Shown here: positions 46,001 to 58,400 of the stretch, one piece after another
Position numbering within the stretch: the stretch's first letter is position 1
Layout: every line of letters starts with the position of its first letter
Origin: Chimonanthus salicifolius
Taxonomy: Eukaryota > Streptophyta > Magnoliopsida > Laurales > Calycanthaceae
DNA: 64,000 bases
Assembly: GCA_013350335.1 (NCBI GenBank)
Contig: CM023534.1
Location: 62,001 to 126,000, forward strand
Reading direction: 5' to 3'
Program-made: the position numbers and the translations under genes
The notes under the pieces: generated by a model
Seen by the model: the letters and a program-made list of their open reading frames with translations, nothing else
The model's database searches: none
Told to the model about the DNA's origin: nothing

Positions 46001-49000
46001 GCCTGGACACCTTCGGTCATATATATATGAGATGAATTTACCAATGCTTTAAAAATCGATCCGTCAAAACATAAGGTTGGATTAAATAAGGTTCAACCGG
46101 GTTCAATTGCAGTCAAACCCGTGTTACTAATATAAATATTATAGATAATATTAAATTATTAATTAAGTTTAATTGATGAGAAATAAAATTTTAAATCAAA
46201 AATTATTTTTTGATAGGAATCAATAAAAATACTTCAATCAAATCAAGCACAGCATTTTTTAAAATTTCAAATTTCAATCTCTTTAAATAATTTGTCTCTA
46301 AATTTTTGTGGTGTTTTAAATTATATGAAATTTATAAAAAATAATTTAACTAAAAATATTTATACTTAATTTTTTGGACCAACCCAAAACTCTATATTTA
46401 TAAAGTAATTAAGTTTTTTGTCACTTTAATTATTTATAAATCCAAACATTGAATGGATACTTCTCAGCACTTAATGGACTCATTCAGTGAAGATATGGAT
46501 AATAATTTCATGTATAATTTAGCTTATATATAAACTTGATAAATTTAGCTTTCAAAAGATTTATCATTTTGTCAGAATTTCTAAGCAGTTTATCCATTAA
46601 AATCTCATTTTCAGTTTTAGTTGACAAAATTCATTAAGTATATAAACTTGATATACCAGTTTAGTTTTATCTTAAAATCTCATTTTCTACATTTGTTAAT
46701 TTAGCTTATATTTGAATGTGGATTAACTGCTGCATGCCTGCATCTACTGCATGGAGTACCCCATTGAAGTACCCAATAAACAATGTTTTCTTAGTTCTCA
46801 GAAGGACGTTCAGACTTCAGTCCCACATCGGTAACCTGTAAAAAGGTCCCAAGTGAATTTACTATAAATGGGGAGGTAAAGAACACAACAATTGCCCATT
46901 CTTCTGCCCGTTTTGGCTGAGATTCTGGGCCGGCCTTTTGGGGCTGGCCCATTTGGGCACCTGAAGATTAAATTTATTAATTTTAAAGGGATTTTTTTTC
47001 TGAATTTTTTTTATATTTATATGTTTTAATTTTTAAAATGGCTTTCATCGTCACGGGTTGAGGGTTTTATGCAAGAACCTGTCAAACTCTCGGGTTTGAC
47101 CGGGTTTTTGAGGGTTAATTTGTTCTATAGGTTTTTTCATAAACTGGCACGTGGTTGTTGGTTCAACCACGGGCTGAGGCGGGTTTGAAAACACTAGAAT
47201 TTACTACTTTTTTTTATTGAAAGTTATTGTGCATGTAGTTGTTAAATCCTTACGATTTATGATTTGAATATTACAATATGATACAATTTTTAAAGAAAAC
47301 AATTTGGATCTTATAATACAATGCAGTTTTTTTAACAACCTTGTAATTTTTATTTTTTAACTATTAACTTTATCAAAATATGATTTCTCCTTTATGATCC
47401 AAGTCAATTTTCAAAACCTTAGTCTTTATAGATTATCCTTGATCACATGTAATTAGCAAGCCATGTGCATGGCTTGAGCAATGTTTACATAAATGACAAT
47501 CAAGCTATATATATAATGCTATCATCATTTTATTTGTCATTTTACCAATAACTTTTGAATACTAAGTGCATAGAATACGAAAAACTTTAATTTTTTACTT
47601 TTTAGATCTTTTTAAAAGATTTTCCCTTTTTCAAGAAATCATAAAGATCTTACGATTACGATATAATTTGAGATTCATATGACTAAATGACTAGAAATAT
47701 TGATGATATGATTTTGATTTTCAAAATACCACTGTGTAGGTTTGTAGCATCGTTTGAAGGTTTTCTGTTGCAACCACAACTATTGCAGATTCTAGACACA
47801 TTACCATTGAAAAAAACAAGAAGAGACTTAAGTCTTTATTGTGGAATATTTACCTAAATCTTATCTTTAGGTGTTTGGCGACAAGCATGGCAATGTTTTA
47901 CATTTATATGAAAGGGACTGCAGTGTGCAAAGAAGACACCAAAAGATAATTGAAGAAGCTCCAGCAGTAATGATCATATTCTCTTTTTTTATGCTTTATA
48001 CTTGTTTAGGATTTATATGCTTATAATAGCCTCATTATTGCAGCCAAATGTTGTTAATGAGTTTCGCTCCCACTTAGGCAAGTCTGCAGTATCTGCTGCC
48101 AAGGTATGTGCTTGAAGTTCAATTTTCTGGATAATCTTTATCAAGGCATCTGGAAATTACAATAGTGCTCTATGTTCTCAGCTTCTAAGCACCGTGAAAT
48201 TTGTCATGCAAGTTCATTCAATTTGTCTCTTGCAAGTCTTTTTTCATTTTTATTGATTAATATTTACACCATGCCACTCCTTAATCATTTGCATTTTTCC
48301 AAACACTTTTGGCAAAAGTTCTTTAAATCCAGATCAGAGTAAAAACCAAAAAAGGAAAAGCGTAGTGTTACTTTGGAATTAACTACTAATTTGAAAGTCT
48401 GTACATCAAACTTGCTTTGTTTGAAGCATTTTTTTTACCCTCAAATACAACATGATTAAATAGACATCTCACTCTCTGTACACCACCATTTGCTAAAGTT
48501 GAATTTTTGAGGGCTTTGAAAACATGATTTCATTTATCCAATCATTATGAACTTTTATAGGATCCATATATAAGCAAAGAACTTTCAAATCCACCCAACC
48601 ACCTAGTTGGGAGTTGCTAGGCTATTCTCGTGGAAATCCGTGCGGCCTTGTTCCTAAAGGCGCCCATATATTTATACACTTATATGCTCAAGATGTGGTA
48701 AGTCACATTGTAATGGCTTTCACATGTCTTAATTCAATGGTTGACCGAAAGATGACAGTCGGTGTAATTGATTATTTTTCCTTTTTTGCCTCCTTAATTG
48801 GCTTTTTGTAATCTATATATACATGTGTACTCTTCTTCTTCATTACCAAATATGATATAGAGAAACATTTTTTCTCTCCATTATCTTCTTTTTTCTTTTA
48901 CTTCTTTTTCTTTTATCATTTTCTACATGGGATTAGAGCCGAGGACGGCTCTAGTTTCCAGGTGGGGGGATAGTGATAGACCCCGCTAGATGGAGGAGGG

Positions 49001-52000
49001 GGAAAAACTCCAATTTGTCCCACATCGCTTGGAAAGAGTGTCTGGATCTTGGATATATGTGAACGCCCAATCTCCTCTCAGTATGAGGCCTTTTGAACAT
49101 GCGTGTGTGATGCACATGTGCCACAAACAAAGCCGTGCGGGTGTATGGGCACCAAAAGCAGACAATATCAGAATACAGGGCAATGGCCAACATAACATGT
49201 GAATTACTGTGGTTCAAACAATTTCTTGTTGAATTGGGCTTTCCTTCATTAGAGGCACTTATCATGTTCTATGACAACCAAGCTGCAATCAATATTGCTT
49301 CCAATCCAGTTTTCCATGAGCGTACAAAGCATATAGAGATTGTTTTTTTAGCAGTAAAAAAGAAATTCCATTAAAAAGAACCAATTACAGAAAAAGCAAT
49401 ACATCTTATAAGAGAGGTCTAAAAGAGTTAGATCATCCATCAAAGGAAAACAACATAAAATAAGAGAAAGATCCCCCCAAAAATAAACAGAGTAAAATCC
49501 CTAAACAAGTCTCCTCTAGCTCAAAGGAAGAAGATCCCGGAGTCTGAGTTGTTGACTCCAAATTTAGAGAAGAAATCCGCAACCCCATTTGTTGTGTAGC
49601 TTATTTGGCAAAGGAAACGTCCATTCCCGAGGTTAAACTCCTAATTTCCCTGGCTATAGTAATCAACTTCCAAGGAGGATACTTGAGTCCCTTGGCCCAT
49701 TTAATTGCATTTGTCAAATCCTTTTAAATGACAAGTGGACCTTGCCCATAAGCTCTCCAGATGGTCAAAGCCCTCCTGATACTAAGCAATTCTACCTCAT
49801 TTGAGTCCCCAATACCCACATCTTTTGTAAAGACAAGTACATATTCCCGCTTATAATCCCTAAGTATCCACCTATGCCTACTGGCCCCGACTTACTTCTA
49901 GCAGCTCCGTCGACATTAAACTTCATTACATCATGAGGAGGAGGATCCTAATTGACAGATGTTTTTAATTTCCTAGAACTGGCACTCATGCAACCCTCCC
50001 AAGATGACATGAAACCCATTGGCTTGAGACCCTTGAAGTCTTTACAGGAAAGGAGCCACACCCAAAGCCTCCACTTAGCCCTTTGGAATAGGTCATTGAT
50101 CTCAATTGATTTTCCTTCAAAAAATCTCGCATTTCTTTCTTTCCACAGGGTCTAGAATATTGCAGCCGGAACTGTGTTCCAAGTTGCCTTCTTCCTTGGG
50201 CTAAGTTTCGACAACACCCATGACTCCACAACTCTCAACCCCCACCCCCCACCCCACAACAATTCATCCAAAAAACCCAAGAAGCCCCAAAGAGACTCAC
50301 AAAATTTACCCACAGACTCCTAGCAACATGGCATCTAACGAGAAGGTGATCAACATCCTCCTCTGGGTGACCACATAATGGGCAACTAAGATCCTCTCCA
50401 TCCCTCAACAGACCCCTTCTCTTGAGCTCCATTCTAGTAAGGATCTTACATTTGGATAGAAGAAATTTTGTCCCTCACAAGGTACGTCCCTTAGGTTAAA
50501 CTTATTATATATTTACCTCATTAAACTTTCATGGGGTGATGTCTTTGTGAGGCCCACCTTGGCCCCAATCACACCCCTCTCTACCTCATACCCACTTAAC
50601 CCTTGTGAATTTTGATCCTTACCCAATTTTACAGTTAGTGGATTGTTGATCTTACCCATGTACATAAGTATGCATTCACGTACATAAGTATGTACACATG
50701 CGTCATACATATGTACGTGCATGCATGCATTCGTACATATATGTGAATGTTTTTTTTTTTTCTTTTTTGAATGATAATATTTTTATTAAGGAAGCAAAAC
50801 AAGCAGGTCAAGGAAGACCCAGAAAGCATGCAACAAAAGGCCCAAACAGCCAGGCCAAGAGATACATGCATACTTACGTACATAACGTATGCATACATAC
50901 ATTTCTCAGTTGCATGCACTACTCAGTCTAGTGAGTTAATGCTATTACAGACTTCAACAGCTTCGGTAACTTCTATATGATATTTGTCACTATACTCAGT
51001 CTAGTGTGATATAAGGCTGATAAGTGTTTCATCGTTTTTCATCAAACAAAATTTCCAAACTAAGTGCCCTTGCCCCTAACCACCCCCACCACCACCACCA
51101 CCATTGTTAGCAAGCGGCTCTTCATACATTTGTTTTAAGTTGAAGTTTGTGGCCTATTGTTGTCTGGAAGACGCTTTGAAATTGTTCTCCTTCTCTGGGT
51201 TTTCATATCGGGTGGCTGTTTTTCCACATCAAGTATTCTATTGAATTCCTTGCTATCATTTAGTTGCTAGCTATTAATAGATCCCTAGTTGATTTTATTT
51301 TCTACATTTAGATTTTATTTTGATTACTTTGTACCTTATGATTCCTTCAATTTCCCTCTGACTGCATTTTCACTGATTTGATAGCCTCTGTTTGATATTG
51401 ATTCTCTGAGAAGGCAGTTGGTTATCACAATGCTGGCACTGTAGAGTTCATAATGGACACAATATCTGGCCAATTTTACTTCATGGAGATGAACACCCGC
51501 CTTCAGGTGCCAAGTTTATTTCCTCTTCTAACATTAAATATTCAATAGAAATTATCTATGATATGACTAATTTACAAGTTGAGTCTCATTTACCAATTGA
51601 TGCCTTAATTATGCTTGCAATTGCCACTGTTTTATATGCATGAGGCTAATCGTGATAGTGACTATAAATACTTTTTTAGGTTGAGCACCCTGTAACTGAG
51701 ATGATAGTTGGCCAGGACCTTGTTGAGTGGCAGATCCGTGTTGCGAATGGAGAACCTCTTCCCTTGACACAGTCAGAAGTCCCTTTCTCAGGTAGACTTC
51801 ATAGAGTGCTGTCTCATGTAGGATGTCCTTTGAGACATTTCACAGGATGTCGTGGGTAACATTTCTTGCTAAGAATCTTGATGCAGTTGCTTGAACGGGA
51901 GTTTTAATTATCAAAACAAGATACTGATGAATTTCCTGACAACCAACTGAAAGTTCTTTGAATGCAACTTCTGTTTGAATTTGTAAGCTTTGCAGTCATA

Positions 52001-55000
52001 TGCTGTTATAGAAACACATTTTGCAGAAAACGATACATCTAGATTTCCAAAACCTTCATAGAAATCTAATTCTTCTGTATGGTATTTTATTATTATTGTT
52101 GTTGTTGTTGTTATTGTTATTATTTTTTTTTGAAACATTAAATTGTTATTGTTATTATTATTACTATTATTACTGAAATTGGATTTATTAATGCTGATTT
52201 ACGGCATAAATATTATGATAATAATTGCAGATGTTTACTTGTAGAAGTTGAATATCCAATGACCATGTAGCAGAGAGTTTCTAAGTGCACAAATGTGCAC
52301 AAGAATATAACGTTCAAATTGTGTGCTGGTAGTAGGGAATTCTGCTATTTTTTTATAGATGACAGGGAAAATTTAGGGAATATAGATGCCTCCCTAAGAG
52401 TCTGGTTTAAAGTAATCTCCTTCCAGTGGAGCTGTGGCCATCGTACTTCACAGTTCACAGTTTTGAGGTTTCACCCTTGTATAGATATAGATATGGAGAT
52501 ATAGGAAAATATTCTAGAGAGACTTTTTGGAGAGACTCCTATGTCAGGCCCTCCAATCATCAATCCAAACCGTTCATACTCGCCTACCCCTTGTGAATTG
52601 GTATATTTCCCAAATTGACACCCATTCACCTTTTATACATTGTTGAATTTTCAAGTAAAAAAAATGCATTTATCCAAGGCCCATGAAACTATTAAATTTT
52701 GAACTCCTATATTTTTTGTCATGATGTTGGGATACATTTGAATGTTTGCTCGCTCGTAATTCACCTAAAAATCTATATCTTTTCATCTACTCTAGTAATG
52801 AGAATGCATCTAAGTATGTCTTATAACTGAAAAAAGGAAGAGATCTCTATTTCGCGAAATTGAGACCAGTCTCTCTTGATCATTATTCATTTTTATAACA
52901 AGGATCACCCACAAACGAGTTTTCACCAAAGTTTAGTGCAATCAGCCAAATTGCTCCTCTTAGGCCTACACGGGTGGGTGGGTTTGAAAAGCTTTGACTT
53001 GTTGTATATGGTGCCTACAAAATTTTATCTTGATTTCATGAGAGAAGACATGTTTTTTAAGGCCTTCAAAATTTCACACTTACCTAATGGTGAAAATTAA
53101 TCTGGTTAGATCAATGGGCTTTAAAAGTCAAATTGATGTCAAATTGGCTATTGGTGCAATTCATGGGGGGTAGGTGGGTGTGAGGGGAGAAGTGGATCCA
53201 TTTTAAATATTCAGGAGAGACCTCTAATAGAGACCTCGTATGTAGGGGTCCTCAAATGATCAATCCAAACTGCTCATACTCACCTACCTCTTATAAATTG
53301 GCACCCATCCACTTTTTATACAATGTTAAATCTTCAAGTAAAAGATTTGCATTTATCAAAAGCCTATAAAACCATTAAACTTTAATTTGGCCTATTCGCA
53401 AATAAAACCATCCGCCTTGATTTTCTCTATCTCCATAGCGCAACTTCTTTTCTTTCTACTATTGGTCCCCCGTTAGATTTGGCCTATTATTTGATTTTAG
53501 ATTTCAACAGTGAGCTTTCTTGACAGAACAAAACTACCCATCCTTGAATAGAAAAGCTCTCCCACCACTCCTTTGACCAAATCTCTAAATTTTGGATCTT
53601 CCAACTAGGCGTTGTTGAACCAAAAAGATTTCAGTCCCCCTATTTATTTTTCTTCTATTTATCGTTGGGATGAGTTTAAGGAGGTTTTGTTTGGCAGGAT
53701 TAGGAGATTAGAAGATCTGTTTGTGAGAGGATTAGGAAGAATCCTATATTCCCTACTTGGGACACTCGTGGGGCCCATTAAAAAGGTTGTAAAGAATATT
53801 ATGAATATAGAAGAGAAGGATGGTTGACCATCCATACCTCTATGGCGAATCCACATTCTTCTATGCCTGGATTTTGCATGGGAAAGCTTGGGATGTGATT
53901 CATAGTTGGTAAGGTCTGCATGCTTATGATCCTTTCTTGAATCCCTTTCCCATTCTTTTGCTTTTCTTTGTGGATTTTTCAACTGGGGACATTCCGGGTA
54001 CATTGAAATTAAACTGGGAATGGATCATTTTGCTTTTTGAAATCTTTGTTCTCACTGTTTCCAAGGCATGTCAAGAAGCCTAGTGCTCTTTGAGTTGTTA
54101 TATGTACTAGTATTTGTATATGTTTATATTTTTTCCCCAACTTTTTTTTTGCAGGACATTCTTTTGAAGCTCGTATTTATGCTGAGAATGTTCCTAAAGG
54201 ATTTCTTCCATCAGCCGGAGTACTCCATCATTATCGCCCTGTTCCTGTTTCATCAACAGGTGACGTGCACACTTGAGAAAGTGTTCATGTGCTTTTATTG
54301 TCCTTGGCTTATCTGTCTGATAGGGTCTGTTATTCTGGTTGCACTTTGGGCAGTGCGAGTTGAGACAGGAGTTGGAGAAGGAGATGCTGTTAGTATGCAT
54401 TATGATCCAATGATCGCTAAGCTTGTAGTATGGGGAGAAAATCGAAATGCCGCGTTGGTTAAGTTGAAAGACTGCTTACTAAAATTTCAGGTACAACAGT
54501 GCTTTGAGTTTGTAGGTGGAATACCTTTTTATCCATTTAGTATTTATTAGAATCGCTGATCTTAAATCCCAACATACCCATTCATCTTTAATGATGTGTA
54601 CAATCCTCCACAAATTTTACTTCGTCTGGCAGGTTGCAGGCTTGCCAACAAATATCAGCTTTCTCCAAAAGCTTGCTAGTCATTGGGCCTTTGAAAGTGG
54701 TCAAGTTGAGACACACTTTATAGAGCATTTTAAAAATGATCTTTTTTTTGGGACAACTGATGAGATTACTAAGGAAACAGACAGTGCTGCTAAACTTGGT
54801 GCAACTTTGGTTGCTGCCTGCCTTTGCAAAAAGGAACAAATTGCTTCAAAAGAAAACTTCCCTGGTAATATGATCTTGCTGTATGTTGTCCTTTCTGCAG
54901 TTTTCAGATGCAGCACATGATATGTTTCTGTTTTTTAGTCTATATTGAAATTCTTGGTTGGCTATTATGCACAGGTGGGGACAGCTTACTCTCACTATGG

Positions 55001-55309
55001 TACACTCATCCACCTTTCCGAGTCCATCATCTTGCAAAGCGTAAAATGGAACTTGAGTTGGAAGGCGAGATTGGTGGAATTGATTCAAAGCTTTTAAAGC
55101 TCACAATTACTTACAAGTCCAATGGAAATTATTTTATTGAGGTACTATTATTTGATATCAGATTTATGTTATCAGTGAACTCTGAATGGCAAGTATCTTG
55201 TGATGATGTTGTCTTATAGATCCCAGCCTGGAATTTCAGTTTTCACTAATTAGGATCCTAAATTTTGTTAATGCAGCCTATAATTTTCTCCAAAATGGAA
55301 ATTAAAAGT

Positions 55310-55407
<98 letters not shown>

Positions 55408-58400
55408 TAGAGAGAGTATCTGCAGAGACAACAATAAAAGATTTATAACACGTACTTGCGTCATTTCTGCTGCTATCTTGGTTTTGTTTTATCCTATAGA
55501 GCTGCTTCATTGCTACCAGAGCTTCCAGAGCCCATGTTGGGGACTGATTTGTGTTGATTGTATTGTTGCCAATTACTTAATTACGGCTCTTGGGAAAAGC
55601 CAATTTGTCCTTCTGTTTGGATTAGTGTTTAGTGGCTAATATTGTTGCTGCAGGTTTCATGTATTGGTAGGTTAATTTTGACTGAGTGCTTCCAATTAAT
55701 GCTTAAAAGATATGCTGTGATATATATATGCGCTTGAATATCACTACTATCTGTTGTGGAACTCTCTTTTTCTACTTATATTTATTCTCTTTCAACACAT
55801 GTTTTTATTTTTATTTTGAGCGGTAAAAAAGACTTAATACATTAATGAAAAAGTAAGGTGTGCGTTAACATACGTTGCTGTGCATTCCTCTTCTTCTTCA
55901 TCATCTTGTCTTTTTTCTTTTCTTTTTCTTTTTTGCTGTTTTGTTTTGAGAGATGTCACTATGCAAAATCTTGTTATCTCACTTGTACATTGCCTGATGA
56001 ATCTGCCTGTCTCAAACTATTGGTTGCTTCTCAGATGGGAGGTAGTGATTTCCCCGGGTCAGAAGTTAAAGTTTCAGATTTAGGACATCTGGACTTCATA
56101 GTTGATGTTGATGGGTTGAGCATGGATGTTAGTTTGGCACTTTATTCTAAGGTGAAATATCTTTCTTGTCACACATTTTTGTTTTGAGTTCCAGCTCTAA
56201 AATTTTTGAGAATATCAAAACTCTTTTTGAGGGTTGCATTTACTTTGCCTTATTTCCCCCTTTATCTTTTCCTGAAAAAAGGTTCTCTATAAAAGCCTAT
56301 AAAACTGAGAAGTTGTATGTTAATTTCTGTAAATGTCAATAATTCATTTGAGTTTGTACGCATCGACTACACAAGCATGATTATATTAGCTATGCACCAA
56401 ACCCAACACCTTATCACCTCCCTTCTTAGATGCTATTGGTCCTTCCAGTTTTTGTAACTACACGGAGTACCAGAAGTGCTGTTATGGATGTATACTTTTT
56501 ACTTGAAATGTAGCATTGTATTTGAGAAAAATAAGATGTCGATGTGGTGCATCATGGAACAATTGAAGAACATGTCATCAACATTACATTAAGATTTGAT
56601 GATAAATTTGATAGCTCTAAGAATGGCCCAATCCGAAAAGCTATAGTCCAAAATTGTTAAAATAGGCCTAGGTCCATGTAGTAAGGGGCAAAGCCTATAT
56701 TCCAACATTTGGATTGTTGGATCTTACATTAGTATACCCATAACGTCCTTGCAATGTAAAGTGACGAACTCCAATGCCTTATCCCTTGAATAAAGCTAGA
56801 TCTACACAAAAAAGGAAGGTGACTACAATGAGGTTGTGTTCGCACTTGTTTGCCCCTAATCTAAGATTCAAGCATTCAAAAGGGAGCTGGCGCCCCTAGC
56901 TTGTAGTGATTTGGATTTTTCATATTTTATTTCTTATTTTTTATTTACATGTGTCATATATCTATTGGTGGATTAGGATATTGATGATGTGGATGGATGT
57001 GGGTGGAAGATGACATGTAACCATGCCACTTGACAATCATCGCTTGCTTGTGCTTGGGTTTCTTTAAATTCACTTATAAAAACTATAAATGAGGGTCCTT
57101 GTTTCCAAAGGAATGCAAGATTTGGTTATTGAATTTCCTTCTACCTTAGTGGTTGTTATCTTTGGAATTCTTGTGAGTTTATGTTATTTTAGATTCCTAG
57201 TTTTCTTGAATTTCATTGAGTGTTGGAATGTGCAGAGAGTAAGTTCTTTCATTCAAGGTGAGTTTTGGCCTAAGTTTGAATTTTCTTGAGAAAGAGATTC
57301 AATCTCTGATTCATAGTAGGAAATTGGGTTTCCTCAAAGTTAGAGCCAATTCTTCGGACCTACTAGCCAAAATCTTGAAGAAGGTTTCCCAACTTCATTT
57401 AATTCTCTTGCTTTATTTCTTGGTTTTCTCAAATTTACTTGAGGCAGAGTTTGACTTCCAAGTTGTAGCAGTTGTGGTTCTAAGGTTCTCATCAGTGTGG
57501 ACCTTGGGCTACATCTGATATGATCCTTACAATATATAATATGATCCCCCATACCCCTCCTTGTGCCGCTCTCTTTGTGAGCCCACGTATGTAAGGGTCA
57601 CGTATGGTGATGGTGATGGGTCCATTGAAGAGGTCTAAGCTTGAATTTCTAGCCCGTAAAAAATCATTTTGATTTGATTGATCAAGCCATGTTTTTCAAG
57701 ACCTCAAAGATTTTCACTTTTTAACGCCTAAAATTTTTATATATGAGAACTTTACGGTGTGACATGTATGCATTCAGCGTCTTGGTTATATCATTATGCT
57801 GTTGAAGGTTTGATAAGCATATGAGAGATCTTGCTTGTGCACTAAGCGAAAGAGATCCTTTTTTTGTTACTGTTGCTGATTTACTTGTTTGACTAAAGAA
57901 AAAAGAGAATGAGAATTCTTTATGTCACCTTCTCTGCAATGACTTTGTAGTAACAGCAAGACTTTTTTTTACTAAGAAATTTTAGTGAAGTTGGGAGTAC
58001 AAAAGAAAGACCTGCAATGGAACTCTTCTGATCATGATACTCTTTGGGTGTATAGGGAGATGTGGATTCCTTATTGTATCTTATTTTGGCTGTGGTGTAT
58101 TGTATATATAGTGTTTATTTATTTATTTGGGAGCCCTGTATAAATCTTCTATACTTGGCTCCATGTCATTTGTATCATCTACATAAAAAGGACTAAGAAA
58201 TTTTATGGAGCTTGGCTTTAGAAAAGTACAGCTTGTTTTCCTTTTCTTTTTGACTGGAGAAAATTTAATGTAGCTAAGCTTTAGAAAGTATAGTTTGTCT
58301 AGGCACCTGTTACCATAAGTGCGCCAGTTGTTCTATAGCCTTGACCATTGATATAATGGCCCACCGTGTGGGGGACACCTGAAAACAAAGAAAAGGCAAT

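Noticed and set aside
49386..50470. Independent host gene on the minus strand in MCCA intron 6
   Set aside because: The protein motifs are those of LINE zf-RVT and RNase H, interrupted by stops.
53612..54003. Overlapping small frames on both strands in MCCA intron 8
   Set aside because: No recognisable motif on either strand; overlap of two short open frames is expected by chance in GC-richer intron sequence.
55268..55510. Minus-strand protein with an IYIYIY run
   Set aside because: It is the translated TA microsatellite.
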